Of a stretch of 43,388 nt of DNA, positions 36,771-43,388 are shown one piece after another. Below the pieces are notes generated by a model. It had not been told where the DNA came from and searched no databases. It saw nothing but the letters and a program-made list of their open reading frames with translations. Each line of letters opens with the position of its first letter. Position 1 is the first letter of the stretch. The stretch comes from Methylophaga sp. UBA2689. GTDB lineage: Bacteria > Pseudomonadota > Gammaproteobacteria > Nitrosococcales > Methylophagaceae. A program made the translations under genes and the position numbers. The stretch covers positions 1 to 43,388 of the forward strand of contig DELT01000038.1 of the NCBI GenBank assembly GCA_002354555.1, written 5' to 3'.

Positions 36771-39095
36771 TCATGAAAGCAGCTTTTCGCGTTTTGGATC
36801 GTAAAACGGTAATTTCACTACCTCACCGGCAAGCCTTTTCTGTTGACCATCCAGTTTTCCGATTTCGAGCCGCGTGCCGATATAGGCAAAATCAGGAGCG
36901 ATTCTCACCATAGCAATCTGCTTACCCATTAAAGGTGAGTAAGTTGCGCTGGTGACAAGGCCTACTGGGAATCGGCCGTTATAGACGTGATCTCCATGTG
37001 CTGCAGGATCACCACCATCAAGTACCATCCCCACTAGTTTATGACGACTCTCAGGAGTTTGACGGGCCAGCGCATCACGACCAATAAAGTCTTCTTTTTT
37101 AGTGTTAAGCGGCACACTGAATCCGGTACCTGCTTCAAATGGCGTAATTTCATGGGTAAATTCATGATCCGCCATACTTAAACCGGCTTCAATTCGCAGC
37201 ATATCCAGCGCATCAAACCCCATTGGAGCAATGTCAAAAACTTGACCGGCATGCCAGACAGCATCCCACACAGCTGATGAATCATCCGGATGACACCAGA
37301 CTTCATAACCAAGCTCACCGGTATAACCCGTTCGTGAAATCATCACTGGAATCCCGGATGGTCCATTAAGACGGCCAATGGTGAAGTGAAACCATTTGAG
37401 TTTTTCAACACTGGGTTGACTGTCCGAAGTCCAGACTATTTCACTCAGTAATTCGCGGCTGTTCGGTCCTTGTACTGCGAGATTATCCAGTTGTTCAGTT
37501 GCATTGCGAATGCTGACTTTAAAACCTTTTTGCTGAGCTTTTTCCCGCATCCAGACACCGGTATATTCTGCGCCGCACATCCAGCGATAGGCTTGTTCGC
37601 CCATGCGGAAGATGGTTCCATCATCAATCATGCCGCCGGTTTCCAGACAAATTGCTGAGTGTGCAATTTCGCCAATTGCCATGCGGCTGACATTCTGGGT
37701 TAACACATATTGTAAAAAGGCCACAGCATCAGGACCGACAACTTCAAATTTACGTAATGCTGATAAATCCAGCACGGCGACCCGTTCACGACAGGCCAGG
37801 TATTCTGCATTGGCTCCCCAACCATCATATTCAGTGGCGACCCAATAGCCGGCATAGTCGATAAATTTTTTGGTCAGTTCAGAGGTACGGTTATGGAAAC
37901 CGGATGCTTTTGTCATACGAGGTAACTCCTCAGAAGTGGTTCGATGGGCAATGGCGCGGGGGAAATTCTGTTCGGCATCATAAATCCGCACATGAATATC
38001 GGTCGGCTGCCAGCCATTAGCCGGATCAATATCATCCGGGCAGGCTGATGAGGCGCAGATAAGATCCCTATCGGCGCGAAACAATACATAATCGCCAGCA
38101 CGCGACCAGGGTTCATCCATAAATACCGCACCTGATTCATCAATCGCCGTGTTAAAAAATAAGTTGATTGCCGGCCAGCCGGCACGCGGAGCGATGCCAA
38201 AAGGTGCCAAAACCCGGTTAAAGTTCTCGGTACAGCTGATATGGCCGAAATAACCGCTGTCGTCATAATATTTTGGTGTGCAGGCCAACAGGAAACTGTC
38301 ATGTCGACCGACGGTATCCTGTACCACTTCCAGCATCGATAACAGATCGGTTCCCAGAAAACGTGAGTGCAGACCGGGAACCGGATTACTCAAGCCCATA
38401 ACCGTCCGGGTTGCGGTTGCATCAAGACCAACTTCGACGCCCTGTTCTAATGCTTGTTTATCAAAGGCAACAAAGTCTGAGCATTGCTTGCCAGAAACAT
38501 CGATGATCTGGATCCATTCGCCTTTTTGAACTTCATAGGTTTTTGCTGAGGCGAGAGGGATCCGCAACTCTGATTTAATCGGGCCTAATGGCTCCGGCAA
38601 TGAATCTTGATCAGGTTCAGCGTAGGTGACTTTTATATCAATCTCAGTCACCGGTAACTGTTGATCTACCGTCATTTTTGCACCCGCGGCGACGATTATG
38701 ACGTTAAGCTCGTTGAGCGCTGTTAAATTTGCTGCTTCAGACCCTGAGATACATATAGCCTGCTCCAGATGTGTTGAATCAATTTGCCAGCTGGCCAATT
38801 GGCCACGTAATTGTTCTGCAGCTGACCCCGTCTGCTCAAGCTGCTGTTTGATAGCCACTGCTGGAACAGGAGAGCGTTTTTCAAGTAGCTCTGGTGCCGA
38901 TTTGCCATTTGAATTCAATACAATAAGTTCACTATTCTGTGCTTTATCCTGGCTGGATATTTCCAGCTTATCGCCTGTTTTCAGCGAGAGTTTTATCGCT
39001 TGATGACCCGCCAGCCGATAGTGTCGGATAACCTTTTCTGGGGGGGAATTGAAAAAATAATCTTTCCCCCATTGCTGTTGTTGCAGTTCTAACAT
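36771..39095 (-). CDS. tdm: Trimethylamine-N-oxide demethylase (DUF1989-GcvT fusion)
   Basis: This 774-residue protein splits TMAO into dimethylamine and formaldehyde. An N-terminal DUF1989 metal domain (about 170-370) is joined to a C-terminal GcvT-like tetrahydrofolate domain (about 400-770). The zinc cysteines are Cys272, Cys288 and Cys352; the 16- and 64-residue spacing equals that of Cys263/279/343 of the Methylocella silvestris enzyme, as I recall them. Asp207 in QCSDF is also conserved. The GcvT part shows YDGWGANAEYLACRERVAVLD and SRTGYTGELGYEVW. AGGA lies eight bases before ATG 39095. It is divergent from a two-component system and close to tmm. Another DUF1989-GcvT aminomethyltransferase is the alternative, but the context favours Tdm. 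Confidence 0.85.
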   Translation of the reverse strand: MLELQQQQWGKDYFFNSPPEKVIRHYRLAGHQAIKLSLKTGDKLEISSQDKAQNSELIVLNSNGKSAPELLEKRSPVPAVAIKQQLEQTGSAAEQLRGQLASWQIDSTHLEQAICISGSEAANLTALNELNVIIVAAGAKMTVDQQLPVTEIDIKVTYAEPDQDSLPEPLGPIKSELRIPLASAKTYEVQKGEWIQIIDVSGKQCSDFVAFDKQALEQGVEVGLDATATRTVMGLSNPVPGLHSRFLGTDLLSMLEVVQDTVGRHDSFLLACTPKYYDDSGYFGHISCTENFNRVLAPFGIAPRAGWPAINLFFNTAIDESGAVFMDEPWSRAGDYVLFRADRDLICASSACPDDIDPANGWQPTDIHVRIYDAEQNFPRAIAHRTTSEELPRMTKASGFHNRTSELTKKFIDYAGYWVATEYDGWGANAEYLACRERVAVLDLSALRKFEVVGPDAVAFLQYVLTQNVSRMAIGEIAHSAICLETGGMIDDGTIFRMGEQAYRWMCGAEYTGVWMREKAQQKGFKVSIRNATEQLDNLAVQGPNSRELLSEIVWTSDSQPSVEKLKWFHFTIGRLNGPSGIPVMISRTGYTGELGYEVWCHPDDSSAVWDAVWHAGQVFDIAPMGFDALDMLRIEAGLSMADHEFTHEITPFEAGTGFSVPLNTKKEDFIGRDALARQTPESRHKLVGMVLDGGDPAAHGDHVYNGRFPVGLVTSATYSPLMGKQIAMVRIAPDFAYIGTRLEIGKLDGQQKRLAGEVVKLPFYDPKREKLLS

Positions 39096-39133
39096 CTGTC
39101 ATTCCTGGTTACGAAAAATATGAGCTTATCTGG

Positions 39134-39176
39134 TGCACTTTTTCAGTTTTTCGCAACATTAAAGTGCATAAACTGA
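39134..39176. promoter_or_regulatory. Inverted repeats in the tdm leader region
   Basis: TGCACTTT (39134-39141) and AAAGTGCA (39161-39168) form a perfect 8-bp inverted repeat. Each is followed by a second pair, CAGTTT (39144-39149) and AAACTG (39171-39176). They lie 40-80 bases upstream of the tdm start codon, where a regulator could act. Confidence 0.4.
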
Positions 39177-39337
39177 AGCTGCTTTCCGATTAAAAAATGG
39201 CCGCTCGTTACTGACACACTATTTATCTTCAACAAGATTGCAGCAATTCTCCTGATGGCATACCTCATTGGTGTTACCCCGGCTTGAATTGACTGTAGAT
39301 GGCATAAAAACTGCTGTCTCACTCAGAGAATAACCCT

Positions 39338-39419
39338 AGCGTGATCACGCTTTATACTGATAAATGGTATTCGGGGCTGTTTATCTTTCACTGACCCAAA
39401 ATTGCTAGTGACAGATAAA
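39338..39419. promoter_or_regulatory. Operator-like palindrome and inverted repeat upstream of the kinase gene
   Basis: A perfect 14-bp palindrome AGCGTGATCACGCT lies at 39338-39351. A second element has 13-base arms TTTATCTTTCACT (39380-39392) and AGTGACAGATAAA (39407-39419), one mismatch, 14-base spacer; it ends 28 bases before the kinase ATG. A related ATTTATCTTCAAC lies at 39221-39233. No T tract follows, so a protein-binding site is more likely than a terminator. The other parts of the 352-bp gap hold nothing I can name. Confidence 0.5.
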
Positions 39420-39447
39420 AAGACCTCAGCCGAAGGACAATGGAGTC

Positions 39448-40629
39448 ATGCTCAATATCAAACGGAAAAACTGGCCAACGATACAAGAGTGGTTGAGTCA
39501 GCAATTACAGTTTGTAAAACATAAAAATAAACCCAAGCCTGCTCTGGATTTGAATGATCTGGCTTTTAAACTGGCAACCGCCAACGATATTAATGAAATT
39601 CTGCCTAAGGTACTTTCTTCTTTACAGGCACTGATAGACGAGCAATTCATTCCTGCTGAGCAGGGCGATCTACTGGTCTTATTCAGCAATCCGTTAACGT
39701 CCGAATCCTTTTTGCATCATTCGATGGAACCTGCGCCATCACAAAAATTGATTCAGAGTCTGCATCAGCATTTCACCATCAGAAGACCAGAAGAAAAGGG
39801 CTTTATCAATCTGAAGATAAACGGGACATCAGTTACATGTGTTCCAAGCCGTCTTTTTGAGCACGATAACCAGACCATTTGGCTTTTAATGGTTTTCAGT
39901 CAGGCATTGCCCAATGAAAAAAAACTCAAATGGGAAATAGCGTTAATGGAGCAGACTCTGGCCAAGGGCTTACAAGCCTGGTTTCAACGTGAGAGCAAGG
40001 TTAAACAGGCATTGGCTGCAGAACGAGCGATTTATGCAGCAGAACTGCATGACTCACTGGCACAGGTGCTGGGGTATCTGAAACTTAAAAGTGCCAAGCT
40101 TGATAAGTTATGTCTCAAAACAGAGTATGCCGAGCTTAAGCCAATTACTGAAGATTTGGCTGCCTATACCCAATGTGCCTATCACCAGACTCGCGAACTT
40201 ATCACCGCTTCGCGACTGACCATGCAAAGTGAGAGCCTGTCTCAGGGCGTGACCAACTCCGTCCGTGAATTTGAGCAGCAGTCAGCTATCGTGTTTGAAC
40301 TGGATAACCGGTTACCCGCGAATCTACTGCCACCCAAACAGTCCATTCAGATCCTGTACATTATTCGTGAAAGTCTCAGCAATATCGTCCGTCATTCTCA
40401 TGCAAGCCATGCCCGTGTCAGACTGATATTGAAAGCACCCAGGCAACTGCATATCCAGATCGAAGATAATGGCACAGGAATAGATTTCGCAGCAGCGCGC
40501 AGTGACAGCTTTGGTTTGCAAATAATGCATGAGCGTGCCGAACGGGTGGGCGCAAAACTGCAAATATCACAACGCCATGAGGGCGGCACATTGGTGCAAC
40601 TGAATATGGATATCGGAGATAAAGTATGA
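39448..40629 (+). CDS. Soluble NarX-like sensor histidine kinase
   Basis: This 393-residue kinase has no membrane helix or signal, so it senses inside the cell. Residues 25-185 look like a GAF-type sensor domain. The HisKA_3 helix has AAELHDSLAQVLGYLKLK with His201 as the phosphorylated residue, which places it in the NarX/UhpB/DegS class. The HATPase domain has the N box (IRESLSNIVRHSHASHA), the G1 box (IEDNGTGIDF) and FGLQIMHERAERVGA. Its stop overlaps the start of the response regulator gene (ATGA at 40626-40629), so the two form a pair. It is divergent from tdm and upstream of tmm; control of those genes is inferred from position only. Confidence 0.88.
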   Translation: MLNIKRKNWPTIQEWLSQQLQFVKHKNKPKPALDLNDLAFKLATANDINEILPKVLSSLQALIDEQFIPAEQGDLLVLFSNPLTSESFLHHSMEPAPSQKLIQSLHQHFTIRRPEEKGFINLKINGTSVTCVPSRLFEHDNQTIWLLMVFSQALPNEKKLKWEIALMEQTLAKGLQAWFQRESKVKQALAAERAIYAAELHDSLAQVLGYLKLKSAKLDKLCLKTEYAELKPITEDLAAYTQCAYHQTRELITASRLTMQSESLSQGVTNSVREFEQQSAIVFELDNRLPANLLPPKQSIQILYIIRESLSNIVRHSHASHARVRLILKAPRQLHIQIEDNGTGIDFAAARSDSFGLQIMHERAERVGAKLQISQRHEGGTLVQLNMDIGDKV

Positions 40630-41300
40630 ACCCTATATCCGTGGTCGTGGTAGATGATCATCCTCTTTTTCGTCGTGGGGTAGTGGAGCTGCTTAACGAT
40701 AGTGACGAACTGACAGTGATTGCTGAATATGATTCTGCCAGGTCGTTATTAAACAATCTAAGCAATACCTATCCGGATATTCTGTTACTGGACTTACAGA
40801 TGCCAGAGCAGTCAGGACTGGATGTGCTCAAACAGCTTCGTAACCATGATGAACAACTCAAAATCATTATTATCACTGCCTGCAATGATCAGGAAGTGTT
40901 GCTGGAGGCGCTGCGCTGCGGCGCCAACGGTTTTCTGCAAAAAGATACACCTCCGGATGAAATCCTCTCTCAACTGATATCAGCAGTAAAAGGCAATGTG
41001 GTGATCAATGCCGGAGCAGTTACGTCTCTTGCTTCCCATCTTCGTGAGCATAAAACGGAACCCGGCAGCCAATTGAATGTGGCGTTTACGCAAATGACCG
41101 AACGGGAACGTGAAACACTATTTCACATATCCAGAGGGTTGAACAATAAATTGATTGCCCGCGAGTTGGGGATTAGCGACGGCACGGTAAAAGTGTATGT
41201 CAAAAACCTGTTGCGTAAATTGAATCTCCACTCGCGACTGGAACTGGCTGCATGGGCTCACAATAATCAATCGGCTGATTTGCCGGACCGGGAAGGCTGA
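40626..41300 (+). CDS. NarL/FixJ-family response regulator
   Basis: This 224-residue regulator has a receiver domain with Asp10-Asp11, the phosphorylated Asp56 in LLLDLQMPEQSG and the conserved Lys in FLQKDTPPDE. The C-terminal LuxR-type helix-turn-helix is in TEREREtLFHISRGLNNKLIARELGISDGTVKVYV (start and end blocks TEREREXLF and GTVKVYVKNLL). It is translationally coupled to the kinase upstream. The next gene starts two bases after its stop. Likely targets are the divergent tdm and the downstream tmm promoters, by position. Confidence 0.92.
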   Translation: MNPISVVVVDDHPLFRRGVVELLNDSDELTVIAEYDSARSLLNNLSNTYPDILLLDLQMPEQSGLDVLKQLRNHDEQLKIIIITACNDQEVLLEALRCGANGFLQKDTPPDEILSQLISAVKGNVVINAGAVTSLASHLREHKTEPGSQLNVAFTQMTERERETLFHISRGLNNKLIARELGISDGTVKVYVKNLLRKLNLHSRLELAAWAHNNQSADLPDREG

Positions 41301-41301
41301 A

Positions 41302-42081
41302 ATGACTCTGCTTAAATGGCCAACTAAAATCGTAAACTCAGCGCCCACGGCATCACAATTAACTCAGTTGTTAAATAGTCTCAGTGATGTAGTAATGATG
41401 CTTGATGAACAGCATCAGATTAAAATGATTAATCAGTGCTGGCAGGATATTACCGGTATCAGCATAGAGCAAACACAAGGCAAGGCGTTTACCGACTTTC
41501 TGCATCCGGAGGATATTCCTAGCTGGGTACAGCTATTGCAGAACATGCGTTGTGATGCAAAAGAGGTTATCTGGTTTCGTCTGATAAGTGCCAGTGGAGA
41601 ACTGCGCTGGTGTGAAATGCGCTTACAGTCAGTTGAGAAAAACAAACTCTATCCGTTGTCAGCCACGCTTTGTGATATTACCCCCCAGGTGCGTAATGAG
41701 CAGGTGCGTCATGCCAGTTACCGCAGTTTACAAAGTCTGGTGGATCGTTTACCCGGCATGCTGTATCGAGCACGAAACAATATCAGCTGGTCGATGGAAT
41801 ATGTCAGTGAAGGCTGTGAGCATGTAACCGGTTACACTGCCCAAACTTTGTTAAATCAACCACAGGTATCACTAGGGGCTATGATTCATGCAGCAGATGC
41901 TGGCTATGTCTGGGAACAAGTGCAGATTGCTCTGGAAAACCAAAGTACGTTTAGCATTCAATACCGTCTGACCCAGGCAAATGGCAATGAAATTGTGGTT
42001 CTGGATAAGGGCAGGGGCTTATATTCTGAGAGTGGAATGGTGCTTGGTGTTGAGGGGATTATTTTTCAGATAGCTGAATAA
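41302..42081 (+). CDS. Tandem-PAS protein without output domain
   Basis: This 259-residue soluble protein has two PAS domains: residues about 18-130 (LSDVVMMLDEQHQIKMINQC to the PAC end LCDITPQVRNEQV) and about 140-258 (GMLYRARNNISWSMEYVSEGCEHVTGY to LGVEGIIFQIAE). Nothing follows the second PAS, so it has no kinase, GGDEF, EAL or DNA-binding output. It starts two bases after the response regulator and is therefore the third gene of the same operon. It may act as an accessory sensor for the kinase, or may have lost its output domain. Ligand unknown. Confidence 0.85.
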   Translation: MTLLKWPTKIVNSAPTASQLTQLLNSLSDVVMMLDEQHQIKMINQCWQDITGISIEQTQGKAFTDFLHPEDIPSWVQLLQNMRCDAKEVIWFRLISASGELRWCEMRLQSVEKNKLYPLSATLCDITPQVRNEQVRHASYRSLQSLVDRLPGMLYRARNNISWSMEYVSEGCEHVTGYTAQTLLNQPQVSLGAMIHAADAGYVWEQVQIALENQSTFSIQYRLTQANGNEIVVLDKGRGLYSESGMVLGVEGIIFQIAE

Positions 42082-42231
42082 ATAGGTATTTTTCCAGTTT
42101 ATTAACCACTTACCCTGTTTGGGATACCCATAGAAGAGGATTTTTCATCATGGCATAGCAGGTTACTTTTACGCTGACAGCTGCATTAAACGCAGCATCA
42201 TGCATATTAATAACCTTGATGGAGTAAACCT
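42082..42231 (+). promoter_or_regulatory. Leader and promoter region of tmm
   Basis: This 150-bp gap separates the PAS gene from tmm. It contains a GGGATACCC palindrome (42121-42129) and a hairpin GCTGC-N7-GCAGC (42180-42196). A stretch TGGCATAGCAGG at 42151 recalls a sigma-54 -24 box, but its -12 partner is missing. GGAG lies eight bases before the tmm ATG. The gap is long enough for a separate tmm promoter. Confidence 0.4.
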
Positions 42232-43388
42232 ATGTCAACTCGAGTAGCGGTACTTGGCGCCGGACCCAGTGGCCTTGCACAACTTAGAGCATTTCAATCT
42301 GCCCAATCCAAAGGGGCTGAAATTCCAGAAATAGTCTGCTTTGAAAAACAAAGTGATTGGGGCGGTTTGTGGAATTACACATGGCGTACCGGTTTGGATG
42401 AAAATGGTGAACCGGTACATGGCAGTATGTACCGTTACCTTTGGTCTAATGGACCCAAGGAGTGTCTGGAATTTGCCGATTACACCTTTGAAGAGCATTT
42501 CGGTAAACCAATTGCCTCTTATCCTCCACGCGAAGTGTTGTTTGATTACATCAAAGGACGGGTAGAAAAAGCCGGTGTACGTAAATATATCCGCTTTAAT
42601 ACCGCTGTTCGCAATGTAACCTACGATGATGCCAGTCAAAAATTCACTGTGACAGTTCAGGATCACAGTACAGATACAGTTTATGCTGAAGAATTTGATT
42701 ACGTGGTCTGTGCTACTGGCCATTTCTCTACACCAAAAGTACCTACCTTTGAAGGCTTTGATAAATTTGGTGGACGTATTCTGCACGCCCATGACTTCCG
42801 TGATGCGCTGGAATTTAAAGACAAAGATATTCTGCTGGTGGGCAGTAGTTATTCTGCTGAGGATATCGGTTCGCAGTGTTACAAATATGGAGCTCGTAGT
42901 CTGATTAGCTGTTATCGAACGGCACCTATGGGCTATAAATGGCCGGAAAACTGGGATGAAAAACCCAATCTGGTCAAAGTCGATACCGATACTGCCTATT
43001 TTATGGATGGCAGCTCGAAAAAAATTGATGCCATTATTTTATGTACCGGCTATTTACATTACTTCCCATTCCTCTCCGATGATTTACGCTTAAAGACCAA
43101 CAATCGTTTGTGGCCGCTTAATCTCTATAAAGGCGTGGTTTGGGAAGATAATCCGAAGTTTTTCTATCTTGGCATGCAGGACCAATGGTACTCATTCAAT
43201 ATGTTTGATGCCCAGGCCTGGTATGCGCGAGACATCATTATGGGACGCATTGCGTTACCTTCAAAAGATGATATGAAGGCGCATAGCATGATGTGGCGTG
43301 AGAAAGAATTGACGCTGGAAACCGCTGAAGAAATGTATACCTATCAGGGCGATTACATTCAGGAATTAATTGATGCCACGGACTATCC
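42232..43388 (+). CDS. tmm: Trimethylamine monooxygenase (3' end outside window)
   Basis: The first 385 codons of a class B flavin monooxygenase are present; the Methylophaga enzyme has about 456 residues, so some 70 are missing. It oxidises trimethylamine to TMAO with NADPH and O2. The FAD loop GAGPSG is at residues 9-14. The FMO fingerprint [11 protein letters not shown] begins at Phe179. The NADPH loop starts at Gly204 ([10 protein letters not shown]). [14 protein letters not shown]-like and [16 protein letters not shown] blocks are those of bacterial Tmm. The sequence closely follows what I remember of Methylophaga Tmm, which is the best sign of the host genus. It lies in the same orientation as the two-component operon. 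Confidence 0.95.
   Translation, partial: MSTRVAVLGAGPSGLAQLRAFQSAQSKGAEIPEIVCFEKQSDWGGLWNYTWRTGLDENGEPVHGSMYRYLWSNGPKECLEFADYTFEEHFGKPIASYPPREVLFDYIKGRVEKAGVRKYIRFNTAVRNVTYDDASQKFTVTVQDHSTDTVYAEEFDYVVCATGHFSTPKVPTFEGFDKFGGRILHAHDFRDALEFKDKDILLVGSSYSAEDIGSQCYKYGARSLISCYRTAPMGYKWPENWDEKPNLVKVDTDTAYFMDGSSKKIDAIILCTGYLHYFPFLSDDLRLKTNNRLWPLNLYKGVVWEDNPKFFYLGMQDQWYSFNMFDAQAWYARDIIMGRIALPSKDDMKAHSMMWREKELTLETAEEMYTYQGDYIQELIDATDY

Noticed and set aside
42151-42167. Sigma-54-like sequence TGGCATAGCAGG upstream of tmm
   Set aside because: The distance to the next possible -12 box is one base too long and the essential GC is replaced by AC, so it fails where the pilin promoter succeeds.

Overview
The window comes from a gammaproteobacterium, most likely a marine methylotroph of the genus Methylophaga or a close relative. 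The strongest evidence is at the right end: a trimethylamine monooxygenase (tmm) almost identical in layout to the Methylophaga enzyme, and a divergent DUF1989-GcvT fusion that matches trimethylamine-N-oxide demethylase (tdm). The remaining genes are mostly gammaproteobacterial housekeeping genes (purC, purL, pepN, mrp, dcd, speA) with accessory genes between them.

Layout. 1-357 is the 3' end of purC. 768-3121 is a type IV pilus locus: a PglL-like pilin glycosyltransferase, then a major pilin with a sigma-54-type promoter and a terminator. 3277-5731 is a tight three-gene operon built around rimK. 5841-11406 is a polyamine operon (speA, carboxyspermidine dehydrogenase, nspC, speB) that makes agmatine, putrescine and then spermidine by the carboxyspermidine route. 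11807-13958 holds an NTF2-like protein and a GNAT/nitrilase pair. 14097-20453 is a run of housekeeping genes (mrp, dcd, a WD40 lipoprotein, a NIF3-like protein, pepN, a HIT protein, DUF2835). An RDD membrane protein and purL diverge at about 20.9 kb.

24931-31042 carries two membrane-bound diguanylate cyclases, with a glycine-zipper lipoprotein, a lytic transglycosylase-like lipoprotein and a LysE exporter between them. 31039-34661 (minus strand) has a 665-residue protein of unknown family whose C-terminal half has a papain-like Cys/His/Asn pattern, and an ATP-grasp protein. A structured element resembling a MITE separates these two. 34896-36742 is a divergent MFS transporter/MarR pair with operator-like palindromes.

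36771-43388 is the methylated-amine region: tdm on the minus strand, then on the plus strand a soluble NarX-like histidine kinase, a NarL-type regulator, a tandem-PAS protein and tmm (cut by the window end). Tmm would oxidise trimethylamine to TMAO, and Tdm would split TMAO into dimethylamine and formaldehyde. The regulators between them are candidates for an undescribed methylamine-responsive signalling system.

Two families of non-coding repeats recur. One is a roughly 300-bp nested inverted repeat with CCACAGAG outer arms and ATCCGCAGAT inner arms, present at 366-657, 9022-9306 and 11419-11728. The other is a 22-bp terminal inverted repeat that bounds the element at 33068-33409 and also forms a bare palindrome at 12886-12935, where it supplies the stop codon of a GNAT gene. 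I saw no rRNA, tRNA, CRISPR array, transposase or prophage gene.
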